Source: Devosia aurantiaca
Lineage (GTDB): Bacteria; Pseudomonadota; Alphaproteobacteria; Rhizobiales; Devosiaceae
NCBI RefSeq assembly: GCF_011058215.1
Contig: NZ_JAALFG010000002.1
Span: 682,001 to 746,000 of the forward strand
DNA length: 64,000 nucleotides
Direction of reading: 5' to 3'
This document shows positions 1-9,055 of this stretch, one piece after another; positions within the stretch are counted from its first letter, which is position 1, and each line of letters opens with the position of its first letter. Below the pieces are notes generated by a model. It made no database searches and was not told the DNA's origin. It was given only the letters and a program-made list of their open reading frames with translations. The translations under genes and the position numbers were made by a program.

Positions 1-455
1 CCGACCTTTGCGGTGGTGGCGAACCTTGGCCTCCTCAACTCCTATCTCGGGCTCACCCTGCCCCTGATTGCCTCGGCCACCGCGACCTTCCTCTTCCGCC
101 AGTTCTTTCTGACCGTTCCCGATGAGCTGATGGAAGCGGCACGGGTCGATGGCGCCGGCCCGATGAAGTTCTTCCGCGATATTCTCCTTCCGCTCTCGCG
201 AACCAATATCGCCGCACTCTTCGTCATCCTCTTCATCTATGGCTGGGTGCAGTATCTGTGGCCGCTCCTCGTCACCACCGACAGCCGCTATTACACCGTC
301 GTCATGGGCATCAAGCGGCTTGCCGCCACGGCAGATGCCGAGCCGCAATGGCATCTCGTCATGGCTGCCGTCGTGCTCGCCATGCTGCCCCCGTCCTAGT
401 CGTCATCTTTATGCAGCGCCTGTTCGTCAAAGGCCTGGTCGAAACGGAGAAATAA
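1..455 (+). CDS. ugpE: sn-glycerol-3-phosphate ABC transporter permease, 3' part, frameshifted
   Basis: C-terminal part of an inner-membrane permease of the carbohydrate uptake 1 ABC family; the 5' end lies outside the window. The typical EAA loop that contacts the ATPase is visible ([16 protein letters not shown], around nt 130-180), followed by hydrophobic transmembrane segments. The frame entering at base 1 stops at 399, but the expected family ending ([18 protein letters not shown]) continues in the next frame to a stop at 453-455. Adding one C to the run at 388-392 joins them, so I treat it as one gene. It lies 2 nt before the ATPase gene. The ugp assignment rests on the neighbouring ugpC and ugpQ; another sugar or polyol substrate is possible. 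Confidence 0.8.
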
Positions 456-457
456 TC

Positions 458-1492
458 ATGGCCACGATCAATCTCGTCGACCTGCACAAGGACTACGGCA
501 ATTCCCACGCCGTGCGCGGCATCAACCTTTCGGTGGCCGATGGCGAACTCATCGTCCTTGTCGGCCCCTCCGGCTGCGGCAAGTCCACCCTGCTCCGCAT
601 GGTAGCCGGCCTTGAAACCGTGAGCTCCGGGCGCATCGAGATCGGCGGTCGCGATGTGGTCAAGGCCGAGCCAGCAGAGCGCGACATCGCAATGGTGTTC
701 CAGAACTACGCGCTCTACCCGCACATGACCGTGCGCGGAAATCTCGAATACGGCCTCAAGAACCGTGGCACCCCGCGCGCCGAGATCGACCGCCGCGTCA
801 ACGAAGCGGCCGAAATCCTCGAAATCGGTCCGATGCTCGATCGCAAGCCGCGCCAGCTCTCCGGTGGCCAGCGCCAGCGCGTCGCCATGGGCCGCGCCAT
901 CGTCCGCGAGCCGGCGGCCTTCCTGTTCGACGAACCGCTTTCCAACCTCGATGCCAAGCTGCGCGTCCAGATGCGCGTCGAAATCCGCAAACTCCAGCGC
1001 CGCCTCAAGACCACGAGCCTCTACGTCACTCACGACCAGCTCGAAGCCATGACCCTGGCCGATCGGCTTGTGGTCATGAATGGCGGCCTCGTCGAACAGA
1101 TCGGCACCCCGACCGAAGTCTATGACCGTCCGGCAACGCTTTTCGTCGCGAGCTTCATTGGCTCCCCGCCCATGAACCTCCTGCCGGTTTCCGCCCTCGG
1201 CAACACGCAGGGCCTAAACCTGCCCGCCGGAACCGACATGGTGGGCATTCGTCCCGACCAGATGCACCTCGAACCACGCCCCGGTGCCACTGCCCTGCCC
1301 GCCACCGCTGAACTGCTCGAACCGATCGGCGGCGAAAGCCACCTTCACCTCCGTCTCGACAGCGGCCACTCCGTTATTCTCAGTGTCCCCGGTCGTCCGT
1401 CGATCACCGAGGGCACCGCCGTCACCGTCTACATCGAGCCCGCAGCGCTCCACCCGTTCGATAGCAAAACCGGCCGGCGCACCGACGCCTGA
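458..1492 (+). CDS. ugpC: sn-glycerol-3-phosphate import ATP-binding protein UgpC
   Basis: Cytoplasmic ATPase subunit, 344 aa, driving uptake of glycerol-3-phosphate or glycerophosphodiesters with UgpA/UgpE. The start at MATINLVDL is chosen because it fits the family N-terminus and follows ugpE by two bases, although the frame is open further upstream. Walker [10 protein letters not shown] is at residues 36-44, the signature [14 protein letters not shown] and Walker [12 protein letters not shown] follow, and the switch histidine is in YVTHDQ. The last ~110 residues form the TOBE-type regulatory domain of the MalK/UgpC subfamily. UgpC and MalK-type ATPases are close relatives, so the specific name depends on ugpQ next door. 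Confidence 0.88.
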   Translation: MATINLVDLHKDYGNSHAVRGINLSVADGELIVLVGPSGCGKSTLLRMVAGLETVSSGRIEIGGRDVVKAEPAERDIAMVFQNYALYPHMTVRGNLEYGLKNRGTPRAEIDRRVNEAAEILEIGPMLDRKPRQLSGGQRQRVAMGRAIVREPAAFLFDEPLSNLDAKLRVQMRVEIRKLQRRLKTTSLYVTHDQLEAMTLADRLVVMNGGLVEQIGTPTEVYDRPATLFVASFIGSPPMNLLPVSALGNTQGLNLPAGTDMVGIRPDQMHLEPRPGATALPATAELLEPIGGESHLHLRLDSGHSVILSVPGRPSITEGTAVTVYIEPAALHPFDSKTGRRTDA

Positions 1493-1503
1493 AAGCTCCA
1501 TTC

Positions 1504-2250
1504 ATGACCACGCTTCCCCCACGCGGACCCGTTCACTCTGAGGTCCAGGCCCACCGCGGCGCCTCTGCCGTCGCCCCTGAAAACACCATCGCCGCCTTTC
1601 GCGCCGCCGCCGAACAGGGCGCCAAATGGGTCGAGCTCGACGTCGCCCTCCTGGCCGATGGCACCCTCGTCGTCATCCACGACGACACCGTCGACCGCAC
1701 CACTTCCGGCAAAGGCTCGCTCGGCGATCTCACTTATGCCGACCTCGCCGAGATGGATGCCGGCAGCTGGTTCGACGCCAAATACGCCGGCGAGCGCCTG
1801 CCCACCCTCGAACAGGTAATCGCGGTGCTCGGCGACCTCGGCCTTTCCGCCAATGTCGAGATCAAGCAGCACGCCCATCACAAGTCGCTCGATCAACTCG
1901 TCGACGCCGTTCGCAGCGCCATCGCGACGCGCAGACCGGGCACCGAGATCATGATCTCGAGCTTCGACCCCGATTGCCTCAAGGCCATGGCCGCGCTCGA
2001 GCCGGATCTCGAGATGGCAATGCTCTGGGTGCAGCCGCCGACCGATTGGGAAGATCAGCTCGCCGCCATCCCGGCCCGCACTATCCACCTCTACTACAAG
2101 GCCCTAAGCATCGGCTTTCTGGAAAAGACCCGCGCCAAAGGCATAAAGGTTCGTGCCTGGACGTCGAACGACCCAGCCGAGCTTTATTCCTTCTGGGACG
2201 CCGGCCTCACCGGCGTCATCAGCGACAATCCGGCGATCTATCTCCGCTAG
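1504..2250 (+). CDS. ugpQ: glycerophosphodiester phosphodiesterase
   Basis: Enzyme of 248 aa hydrolysing glycerophosphodiesters to glycerol-3-phosphate and an alcohol. The GDPD hallmarks are present: [13 protein letters not shown] near residue 17 (catalytic His-Arg), a metal-binding [18 protein letters not shown] with the second catalytic His, and VEIKQ. There is no signal peptide, consistent with a cytoplasmic enzyme acting on imported diesters. It follows ugpC by 11 nt as the last gene of the ugp operon. Its stop overlaps the stop of the convergent cysA in the shared bases CTAG, so the two transcripts meet without an intergenic terminator. Confidence 0.92.
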   Translation: MTTLPPRGPVHSEVQAHRGASAVAPENTIAAFRAAAEQGAKWVELDVALLADGTLVVIHDDTVDRTTSGKGSLGDLTYADLAEMDAGSWFDAKYAGERLPTLEQVIAVLGDLGLSANVEIKQHAHHKSLDQLVDAVRSAIATRRPGTEIMISSFDPDCLKAMAALEPDLEMAMLWVQPPTDWEDQLAAIPARTIHLYYKALSIGFLEKTRAKGIKVRAWTSNDPAELYSFWDAGLTGVISDNPAIYLR

Positions 2251-3280
2251 GTCGCGGGAAACAGCGTCCAGCGCTTGGGCCGGAAGCTGATCTGGCTGCG
2301 CTCGCCGGCGGGATGATCGAACGGCAGGTCGATCTCGACCCGGTGCGACGCGCCGCCCAGCTCAAGCTCCACGCGCCGCGTGCCGCCAACCCGACGGCTC
2401 GTGGCGACGACGCCGCGCAGCGCCGCATCGCCTTCGACCAGCTCGATATCGTGCGGCCGGAAAAAGAGCTTGGCCGGCCCCTGCCCCTCCGCCGACGAGA
2501 TCCCCAGCGGCCGGTCGCCCAGCCAGACGTCACCGCGCTCCACGGTGACCGGCAGTTCGCTGGATTCGCCAATAAAGCCGAAAACGAAGGGTGACGACGG
2601 CGTGTCGTAGACCGTGTCTGGCGTTCCCACCTGTTCGATCTTGCCCTGGCTCATGACGCAAAGCCGATCCGCCAGCTCCAGCGCTTCTTCCTGGTCATGC
2701 GTAACGAACACCGTAGTGTGCCCGGTGCGCTCATGGATTTCGCGCAGCCACTTGCGCAGCTCGCGCCGCACCTGCGCGTCGAGGGCCCCGAACGGCTCGT
2801 CGAGCAACAGCACTGCCGGTTCGATCGCGAGCGCGCGCGCTAGGGCGACACGCTGCCGCTGCCCGCCCGAAAGTTGGCTCGGATAGCGCTTCTCGAGACC
2901 CGAAAGCTGCACCAGATCCAGGAGCTCCATCGCCCGGCGCCGGATTTCGCCGGCCGGGGGTCGGGTCGAGCGCGGCCGAACCTTCAGGCCAAACGAAACA
3001 TTCTCGAGAATCGTCATGTGCCGGAACAGCGCATAGTGCTGGAACACGAAACCGATATTGCGCTCCTGCACGCTCTTTTCCGAAGCGTCGGTATCGCCAA
3101 AAAAATCTTGCCCGAGGTTGGACGCTCAAGGCCTGCAATGAGCCGCAAAAGCGTCGTCTTGCCCGAACCGGACGGCCCCAGCAACGCGATCAACTCGCCC
3201 GACTTGATATCGAGGGACACCTCATGCAGCGCCGGAAACCGGTCGAATTCCTTGCGAACATGCGAAACGCGTACGTCCAT
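2247..3280 (-). CDS. cysA: sulfate/thiosulfate import ATP-binding protein CysA, frameshifted
   Basis: ATPase of the sulfate ABC importer. The N-terminal fragment ([12 protein letters not shown], with Walker [10 protein letters not shown] and [11 protein letters not shown]) and the rest ([15 protein letters not shown], signature [14 protein letters not shown], Walker [21 protein letters not shown]) are in different frames. One more base in the A run at 3099-3105 restores [19 protein letters not shown] and gives a single protein of about 345 aa with a TOBE-type C-terminal domain. The start at 3280 lies just downstream of cysW. It is the last gene of the minus-strand sulfate operon. The break is most likely a homopolymer base-calling error, since both halves are intact. 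Confidence 0.87.
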
Positions 3281-3291
3281 AATCAGTCCTG

Positions 3292-4158
3292 TCAGTGGCC
3301 GCGGCCGGTTGCGGCGAGTTCGTCGCCGTAGCGCCATTCAAGCGCGGTCTTCAGTATCAAGGTCACCAAGGCAAGCAAGGCGAGCAGCGAGGCCAGCGCA
3401 AAGGCCGCCGTGCTCTGATACTCATTATAGAACATTTCGACCTGGAGCGGCATGGTCGTGGTCTGCCCGCGGATCTTGCCGGACACCACGGCGACGGCGC
3501 CAAACTCACCCATGGCGCGCGCATTGCAGAGCAGCACGCCATAGAGCAGGCCCCATTTGATATTGGGCAGCGTCACGCGCCAAAAGGTCTGCCAGCCGGA
3601 AGCGCCCAGCGACAAGGCAGCCTCCTCGTCGCCCGTCCCCTGGTCCTGCATCAGCGGGATCAATTCGCGCGCAACAAAGGGGAAAGTGACGAAGATCGTC
3701 GCCAGCACGATGCCCGGCACGGCAAACAGGATCTCGATGCCATAGCTTTTGAGCCACGGCCCCAAAATGCTGCCCGAGCCGAACAGCAGCACATAAACGA
3801 GGCCTGAGATCACCGGCGACACCGAGAAGGGCAGATCGATCAGCGTGATCAGAAAGGCCTTGCCCTTGAACTCGAACTTGGCAATCGCCCAGCTTGCGGC
3901 AATGCCGAAGATGACATTGAGCGGCACGGCAATGGCCGCCACCAGCAAAGTCAGCCGAATGGCCGATTGCGCGTCGGGCTGCTGCAGCGACTGCCAGAAG
4001 ACGCCAAAGCCCTGCCGAAATGCCTCGGAAAATACGGCTACCAACGGCAAGACGATAAACAGCGCCATGAAGGCAAGCCCGACCAGGATCAGTGCCCACT
4101 GAACGGCGATCGGCTCAGTGGTCGGGGAGGCGCGGCGTGCGCTAGCTGCCATAGCCAT
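3292..4158 (-). CDS. cysW: sulfate ABC transporter permease subunit CysW
   Basis: Inner-membrane permease of 288 aa, partner of CysT in the sulfate/thiosulfate importer. It shows several hydrophobic helices, beginning with the segment near residues 24-48, and the binding-protein-dependent permease EAA loop ([19 protein letters not shown]). The stretch [20 protein letters not shown] is typical of CysW. The reading frame begins inside the 3' end of cysT (17 nt overlap; a second ATG six bases further in is also possible), which suggests translational coupling. CysA follows 11 nt downstream. Confidence 0.92.
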   Translation of the reverse strand: MAMAASARRASPTTEPIAVQWALILVGLAFMALFIVLPLVAVFSEAFRQGFGVFWQSLQQPDAQSAIRLTLLVAAIAVPLNVIFGIAASWAIAKFEFKGKAFLITLIDLPFSVSPVISGLVYVLLFGSGSILGPWLKSYGIEILFAVPGIVLATIFVTFPFVARELIPLMQDQGTGDEEAALSLGASGWQTFWRVTLPNIKWGLLYGVLLCNARAMGEFGAVAVVSGKIRGQTTTMPLQVEMFYNEYQSTAAFALASLLALLALVTLILKTALEWRYGDELAATGRGH

Positions 4159-4986
4159 ACCTCTTGCGGCTCCAGGCCTGGATCAGGTTGATGATGAAGA
4201 GCATGACAAAGGAAATCGACAGCATCACCGTGGCGATCACCGCCGCGCCGACATAGTTGAATTCCTCGAGCCGGATGACGATCAGCAGCGGCGCGATTTC
4301 GAGACGAAGGGAATATTGCCGGCGATAAAAATCACCGACCCATATTCCCCCACCGCACGGGCGAAGGCCAGGGCAAACCCCGTAAGGATCGCTGGCGCAA
4401 GGCTGGGCAACAGCACTTTCGAAATCGTCTGGAAGCGATTGGCGCCGAGCGTCGCCGACGCTTCCTCGACTTCGCGGCTGGTTTCTTCGAGAATCGGCTG
4501 GATGGTCCGCACCACAAAAGGCAGGCCGATAAAGATCATCGCGATGGTGATGCCGATCGGCGTATAGGCGATGCGCCAGCCAAGCGGCGCCACCAGTTGG
4601 CCTATAAAGCCGTTCGGAGCATAGATGGCGGTGAGCGCAATACCCGCTACCGCGGTCGGTAGGGCGAACGGCAGATCCACTACCGCATCGAACAAGCGGC
4701 GGCCCGGAAACCGGTAGCGCACCAGGACCCAGGCGATCAGCGTGCCGAAAACGACATTGATACCGGCGGCAATCAAAGCAGTGACGAAACTGGTGCGCAG
4801 CGCCGCCAGCACACGCGGGTCGGTCGCCGCCGTCCAGAAACCGCCCCAGCCCAGACCAGATGCGCGCACCACTAGCGCGATCAGCGGGATTAGGATGATC
4901 AGGCAAAAATAGGTAAGCGTAAAACCAAGGGTGAGCCCGAAACCGGGAATGACACTGGGCTGGCGTAGCCGCCACCGAACTGCCAT
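4142..4986 (-). CDS. cysT: sulfate ABC transporter permease subunit CysT, frameshifted
   Basis: Permease partner of CysW. From 4986 it reads MAVRWRLRQPSVIPGFGLTL with the EAA loop (EVEEASATLGANRFQTISKV) and AFARAVGEYGSVIFIAGNIP, then runs into an early stop after SKSRRC near 4282. In the next frame the expected ending (EIAPLLIVIRLEEFNYVGAA to RKRYGYGS) continues to a stop at 4142. One missing base near 4300 explains this and would restore NIPFVSEIAPLL and a protein of about 281 aa. The restored stop overlaps the cysW start, as expected for this operon. I consider the shift a sequence error. Confidence 0.86.
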
Positions 4987-5150
4987 GCATTGCTCCCCAA
5001 AAACCCCGGCCGCACCAGCGCCCGCTCAACGACGCAACACTAGCCAGCCAGTCGACTTTCTCAAGGGTGCAATCGGCAACCTTTGGGGTCGAAATAGAAA
5101 ATCCTTTTGCCGAGGCAGACGCAAACGCAATCGGCGTTCATTGCTGCAGG

Positions 5151-5366
5151 TTAGATCCGGTTCGACCCAACCAGCACATCCTGCCGCTCTTCCGGCTCCG
5201 GCGCTTTGCCGTTGAGGTAGCAGGCTTCCTGCTCGAGCCGTGTCATCGGCACTGCACCCTGCGCCAGATCGGGTAGGCCGCCGAAAAACGCAACCTTGGC
5301 AGGCGCTTCCTCGGCGCGCTGGCCGTGCTGCTTACCGGGATCGAGAATTCCGAAAAAGAAAACCAT
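5151..5366 (-). CDS. small conserved-looking protein between sbp and cysT
   Basis: Predicted 71-aa protein starting MVFFFGILDPGKQHGQR. The start is supported by AAGGAG six bases upstream; the frame is open further upstream but without a better site. No signal peptide, membrane helix or known motif is evident. It is rich in charged residues and has a single Cys (EQEACYLNG). It sits in the sulfate operon in the same orientation, after a strong hairpin that follows sbp, so it is probably co-transcribed with the transporter. I do not recognise the family. It could be an accessory protein or a non-functional ORF. Confidence 0.5.
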   Translation of the reverse strand: MVFFFGILDPGKQHGQRAEEAPAKVAFFGGLPDLAQGAVPMTRLEQEACYLNGKAPEPEERQDVLVGSNRI

Positions 5367-5401
5367 GTCATGCTCCTTGTTGCGGGGTGGCAAAGACGTT
5401 T

Positions 5402-5430
5402 GCGGCCGGCTCTTTCTGAGAACCGGCCGC
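5402..5430 (-). terminator. GC-rich hairpin 3' of sbp (mRNA-stabilising or attenuating)
   Basis: Stem bases 5402-5413 (GCGGCCGGCTCT) pair with 5419-5430 at 11 of 12 positions around a 5-nt loop. There is no T-run on the minus strand, so it is unlikely to be a full terminator. Hairpins directly after solute-binding-protein genes commonly protect the upstream mRNA and let the receptor be made in excess over permease and ATPase; that role here is inference. Confidence 0.6.
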
Positions 5431-5437
5431 ATCAAGA

Positions 5438-6468
5438 TTACTGGGTCGGACCAGAGTAGATCTGGTCGAACACGCCGCCGTCACCGAAATACTTCGGCTG
5501 AGCTCCTCGCGCCAGCCACCGAAATCCTCGATGGTGACGAGGTTCACCTCGCCGAAGCGGGCATTGTCCTCTTCTGCTGCCGCTTCCGGTCGGAAGGGAC
5601 GATAGTAGTTTGCGGCAGCGATTGCCTGGCCCTCATCCGAATAAAGGTATTCGAGATAGGCCTGTGCCACTTCCGTATTGCCCTTGCGCTCGGCATTGCC
5701 CGGCACCAGCGCGACCGGGGGTTCGGCGAGGATCGAGATCGATGGCGTCACGATGTCGAAGGCATCCGGCCCGAGTTCTTCTAGCGCCAGATAGGCTTCG
5801 TTTTCCCAGGCGAGCAGCACGTCGCCGATTCCACGCTGCACGAAGGTCGTGGTCGCGCCGCGAGCACCAGTATCGAGCACGGGCACATGGCGGTAGAGCT
5901 CGGCGACATATTCCTGTGCCTTGGCTTCGTCGCCGGCATTCGCATCGCGGGCCCAGGCCCAGGCGGCGAGGAAATTCCAGCGAGCGCCGCCGGAGGTCTT
6001 TGGATTGGGCGTGATGACTTCGACGCCGTCGTCGATCAGGTCACCCCAGTCGGCGATACCCTTCGGATTGCCCTTGCGCACCAGGAACACGATGGTCGAG
6101 GTATAGGGGGCATTGTTGTTTTCGAGCGTGCCGCGCCAGTCGGCCGGGATCAGGTTCGAATTGGCATCGGAAATGGCGTTGATGTCGCTTTCGAGCGCCA
6201 GCGTCACGACATCGGCCTCGAGCCCGTCGATCACGGTACGCGCCTGCGAACCCGAACCACCATGGGTCACCTGGATGGCAACGCTTTCGCCCTTGGTTTC
6301 CTGCCAATGAGCAACGAAGGCCTCGTTGAACTCGCGATAAAGTTCGCGCGTCGGATCGTAGGAAACGTTGATCAGCGTCTTGTCCTGCGCACGAGCAGTG
6401 ACCGTAAAGCCGACGGCGAGCGATGCGGCAAGGGCAGTGTAGGCGAGTAGCTTGGCTGTCCGTTTCAT
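5438..6468 (-). CDS. sbp: sulfate ABC transporter substrate-binding protein, 3' frameshift
   Basis: Periplasmic sulfate receptor that delivers sulfate to CysTW. The start at MKRTAKLLAYTALAASLAVG is chosen for its GGAGG six bases upstream; residues 1 to about 27 are a signal peptide ending ARAQ. Family motifs include INVSYDPTRELYREFN, VTHGGSGSQ, ADVVTLALESDI and PKTSGGARWNFLAAW. Near 5503 one base is missing: the called frame runs on to about 5368 with unrelated residues, whereas the restored frame ends with the family-type KYFGDGGVFDQIYSGPTQ and a stop at 5438-5440. The restored length of about 342 aa is normal. It is the first gene of the operon. Confidence 0.88.
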
Positions 6469-6739
6469 GTGGAGCCTCCCAAAGGATGTGATGATCAAAG
6501 ACTATCAAGTAAGTAGTGTTTTGAAAGGCGTGGTCTTTCGTGCCGACCATGCCCGGGAGAAAATATTTTCGCTGGCTGCCGCCATTTGCGCGACATCCGG
6601 CATCCTGTTCCGAAAAGCCGCTCGCCCACCCATGTTTCATTGCGCTTGCGCATGAATACCCAATTCACATCCGGTTCAGATCGAAGGGCTCATAAAGGCG
6701 CCTCCAGACCAGAAGGTCTTCCACCATCAGGAGATGATC

Positions 6740-7207
6740 ATGAAATTTCGTCGCTCTCTGACGAACCTCGTAATCGGTGCCGGAGTTCTCTTTGCCACCG
6801 CCGCCACCGCCTTTGCCGCCCCGGCTGTTGCCACGGGCAGCGTCAACGTGCGTAGCGGTCCTTCGACCGGCTATGCGCGCGTCGACACCCTCCAGCGCAA
6901 CCAGCTGGTTGAAGTCACCGGCTGCCGCAGCGGCTGGTGCTATATCGAAAAGCGCGGTGCCGACGGTTGGGTCTCTGCCCGCTACCTGCAGGAAGTGCGT
7001 GCCCGCGCAACCAAGCCATCGGTGAGCTTCTCGATCAACTTCGGCACCACGCCCACCGTTCGCCCGCCGCGTCATCACGACAACGACTGGCGCCGCGATC
7101 GGGATCGTGACCGTGATCGCGACCGCTGGGATGACCGCGGTGGCAACCATCGCGGCAACTACGGAAACAACAACTCTTCCGGCTTCAGCTTCCAGTTTGG
7201 CAACTAA
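6740..7207 (+). CDS. secreted SH3b-domain protein
   Basis: 155-aa exported protein. The second of two close ATGs is used because AGGAG lies six bases before it. A signal peptide (about residues 1-26, ending TAFAAPA) precedes a bacterial SH3 domain of roughly 60 residues (GSVNVRSGPSTGYARVDTL, YIEKRGADGWVSARYL) with a Cys pair in TGCRSGWC. The tail is low-complexity: Asp/Arg alternation (WRRDRDRDRDRDRW) and then Gly/Asn. SH3b domains of this kind usually bind peptidoglycan or other envelope polymers; the ligand here is unknown. It is monocistronic, closed by a good terminator. Confidence 0.82.
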   Translation: MKFRRSLTNLVIGAGVLFATAATAFAAPAVATGSVNVRSGPSTGYARVDTLQRNQLVEVTGCRSGWCYIEKRGADGWVSARYLQEVRARATKPSVSFSINFGTTPTVRPPRHHDNDWRRDRDRDRDRDRWDDRGGNHRGNYGNNNSSGFSFQFGN

Positions 7208-7213
7208 AACGAA

Positions 7214-7237
7214 AAAGGCCCGCTTCGGCGGGCCTTT
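7214..7237 (+). terminator. rho-independent terminator after the SH3b gene
   Basis: GGCCCGC / GCGGGCC stem with a TTCG tetraloop, flanked by an A-run on the left and TTT on the right. It lies 7 nt after the stop of the SH3b gene and separates it from the tRNA promoter. Confidence 0.9.
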
Positions 7238-7248
7238 CCATTTCCCCT

Positions 7249-7276
7249 TTGACACCGTCCCCCACCCTGCTAAAGA
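7249..7276 (+). promoter_or_regulatory. sigma-70-type promoter of the tRNA gene
   Basis: TTGACA (7249-7254), 16-nt spacer, TAAAGA (7271-7276), ending 8 nt before the first base of the tRNA. Both boxes are close to the housekeeping consensus, and the position fits transcription starting at or just before the mature 5' end. Confidence 0.7.
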
Positions 7277-7284
7277 CGCCCCAA

Positions 7285-7360
7285 GGGCCTATAGCTCAAT
7301 GGTTAGAGCCGACCGCTCATAACGGTCTGGTTGGGGGTTCAAGTCCCTCTGGGCCCACCA
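7285..7360 (+). tRNA. tRNA-Ile2 (anticodon CAU)
   Basis: 76-nt cloverleaf with an encoded CCA end. The acceptor arm GGGCCTA pairs with TGGGCCC. The anticodon stem GACCG/CGGTC encloses the loop CTCATAA, so the anticodon CAT is at 7318-7320, and the T arm is GGGGG-TTCAAGT-CCCTC (one weak pair). The CTCATAA loop and overall arms resemble the minor isoleucine tRNA whose C34 is modified to lysidine by TilS, rather than elongator or initiator tRNA-Met. Distinguishing Ile2 from Met by eye is likely but not certain. Confidence 0.88.
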
Positions 7361-7402
7361 TTTTTTGTCTTTTCCAGCCGCATCCGCATCGTTCGCGATG
7401 GC

Positions 7403-8152
7403 TCAGAACAATGAAGCCTGCTCGCTGGCAGCGGGGGTGACCTCATCAAGCACACCGCGGCGCTTCAATTCAGCATTGGCGCTGAAGCGCGAGTCCCCAT
7501 CCCGGTCTGCGGCAAGCTCGATCAGCGACGCCTGATCGATGATCGACCAGGGCTTGCCGCGATCTCGTCCGGAGCGGACCCGCGGCAAAAGGCCGGGCTG
7601 CCGGTTCCACTCGATCATCGCTGTTGGCCCCACCACATTGAGCATGTCGCGCAGATGATGCGCAGTGACATAGGCATCGGGCATGGCTCGGTGCGCGGGC
7701 AATCCGAGCTCGTGGATCAGGCCAGCCGGCTTTCGTTGATATCGCAGCATCTGGTTGGAAAAGCCCTGAAGTTCAGGCCAGACCCTCAATGCCGATTTCC
7801 ACGTGCAGATCCAGTTCGCTCCACCCGCAAGCCTTGGCGTACAATATCGCTGCTCGAACGCCGCCCGATGAGCCGCCAACGCAAGGACGCCGCCATCGGG
7901 CTGCAGGATTTCGGGCGCTATGTCCCGCCAGAAAGGGGCGTCTTGGACCCACTCATCCAGGATATGGTGGATCGCCATGGTCTGCGGGCTGATCGGCTTG
8001 CCAGGATTGACGAACCTCGCGCCGCGCTCTTCGCTGAGGTCCCAGTCGCCACCGTCAACGGACACCACGTCCTGCCAACCGATCTCGCAGACATCGGTGT
8101 TGGCGTCTCCGGCAGTTTCGAGATCTATCACGCGTATTCTGCGAATGCTCAC
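7403..8152 (-). CDS. DEDD-family 3'-5' exonuclease
   Basis: 249-aa protein of the RNase T / DNA polymerase epsilon-subunit superfamily. The exonuclease I motif DLETAG (D and E metal ligands) is at residues 10-15, an ExoII-like region AAHRAAFEQRYC follows in the middle, and ExoIII appears as HRAMPDAYVTAHHL (DEDDh type: His and Asp five apart). It begins with GTG, preceded by GGAG at short spacing. The C-terminal ~80 residues are outside the nuclease core and unrecognised. It is probably a stand-alone exonuclease acting on DNA or RNA 3' ends; the substrate cannot be told from sequence. It ends 43 nt from the convergent tRNA. Confidence 0.75.
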   Translation of the reverse strand: MSIRRIRVIDLETAGDANTDVCEIGWQDVVSVDGGDWDLSEERGARFVNPGKPISPQTMAIHHILDEWVQDAPFWRDIAPEILQPDGGVLALAAHRAAFEQRYCTPRLAGGANWICTWKSALRVWPELQGFSNQMLRYQRKPAGLIHELGLPAHRAMPDAYVTAHHLRDMLNVVGPTAMIEWNRQPGLLPRVRSGRDRGKPWSIIDQASLIELAADRDGDSRFSANAELKRRGVLDEVTPAASEQASLF

Positions 8153-8245
8153 TCACGAACTCCGGCCTCGTCTCGCACCGTAAACGCCCGCAGGACCGTA
8201 TGGTCGCATGTCGATCCGAGGTGAGACAAGCGTCGCCCAATAAGA

Positions 8246-8280
8246 AAAGGGTGCCCTCGACGCATCGAGGACACCCTTTC
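8246..8280 (-). terminator. rho-independent terminator of the DUF1236-type gene
   Basis: Long stem (about 15 bp, one wobble) around a CGCA-type tetraloop, followed on the minus strand by TTTTCTT. It lies about 20 nt after the reconstructed stop at 8301-8303. The open frame as called would run straight through it, which supports the frameshift correction. Confidence 0.9.
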
Positions 8281-8300
8281 GAGTTGGCCTTGAGGCCAGA

Positions 8301-8743
8301 TTAGTTGGCTTCAGCCGCAACCACGACGCCGGGGAGTAAACCACGGTGCGATTGCTCATGTCGACGAAGTAGGCGCGATCATTGGTGTAGAAGTAGCCGT
8401 AGTTTGCGTCGCCTTCGATGACGTGCAGCGTCACATCCTCAGGGACGACATAGCCGACTTCAAGATCACCATCGATCACGACAGGCTCGGTGGGATTGAG
8501 GCGGACATAGTCTACCGAAGTGGCCTCTACGCCGCCGGCTGCGCCGATGGCAGCGCCGGTAAAGCCGCCGATAACCGCACCGATCGGACCAAAGACCAGG
8601 CCGCCGACCACGGCGCCCGTTGCGCCACCGGCCGCGCTGCCCGTTGCAGCACTGGCTTCCGCATTACCTTTGATGATTTGACCATGCGCCGAAGACAGGC
8701 TCAGCAGCGTGACGGCAACAACGGTAGCAATAGTGGTTTTCAT
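8301..8743 (-). CDS. exported DUF1236-like protein with glycine-zipper segment, 3' frameshift
   Basis: Small envelope protein of about 147 aa after correction. It starts MKTTIATVVAVTLLSLSS with GAGG five bases upstream, and a signal peptide ends near SAHG. A Gly/Ala-rich glycine-zipper stretch follows (GGATGAVVGGLVFGPIGAV). The C-terminal part (GYVVPEDVTLHVIEG, NYGYFYTNDRAYFVDMSNRT) matches the DUF1236 pattern seen in many rhizobial proteins. The frame as called overruns a terminator; one extra base near 8330 gives the short ending TVVYSPGVVVAAEAN and a stop at 8301. Function unknown. A possible EcfG-type promoter lies upstream. Confidence 0.7.
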
Positions 8744-8777
8744 TTTGTCCTCGCAAAGTTGAAAGCGATGACCTGAT

Positions 8778-8802
8778 AACCTCACATCGACAATGCGGTT
8801 CC
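8778..8802 (-). promoter_or_regulatory. possible EcfG-type promoter of the DUF1236-like gene
   Basis: On the minus strand GGAAC (8798-8802), 16-nt spacer, GGTT (8778-8781). The general-stress consensus is GGAAC-N16/17-CGTT, so the -10 element differs at one base. It lies 35 nt from the start codon of the exported protein. Confidence 0.4.
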
Positions 8803-8887
8803 GGAGAATTATTGTTAAACTACAGTATTACTTTTTGATTACAGGCCCTGTAATCATCCCGTAAGCTATATTAACAGATTTTATATT

Positions 8888-8912
8888 GGAACCCGCAGCC
8901 TGGTTGGTGGTT
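8888..8912 (+). promoter_or_regulatory. possible EcfG-type promoter of the 39-aa membrane protein
   Basis: GGAAC (8888-8892), 16-nt spacer, GGTT (8909-8912): the same one-base deviation as the divergent site at 8778-8802. It ends 23 nt before the small ORF at 8936. Confidence 0.35.
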
Positions 8913-8935
8913 GTCAGGGAAACAGGAGAAGTCCC

Positions 8936-9055
8936 ATGATCGCCTTGGCAGCAATGATAGGTTCAGCAATCGTTTTTCTGGCAGGCGGTCTCTATTTGGC
9001 GATTGCGATGGGCCAGGAAGCTGCCCAGCAGACATCCGAACCGCGCGTCAGCTGA
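8936..9055 (+). CDS. 39-aa single-pass membrane protein
   Basis: Short ORF starting MIALAAMIGSAIVFLAGG and ending SEPRVS. AGGAG lies seven bases before the ATG, an unusually good site for so short a frame. Residues 2 to about 25 form one hydrophobic helix, followed by a short polar tail. The last 8 nt overlap the 3' end of the convergent sensor-kinase gene. I do not recognise it. Hydrophobicity, the ribosome-binding site and a possible stress promoter upstream argue that it is real, but no homologue is known to me. Confidence 0.5.
   Translation: MIALAAMIGSAIVFLAGGLYLAIAMGQEAAQQTSEPRVS

Noticed and set aside
1626..2594. 322-codon plus-strand frame spanning ugpQ and the 3' end of cysA
   Set aside because: Arg/His-rich translation crossing two certain genes on opposite strands.
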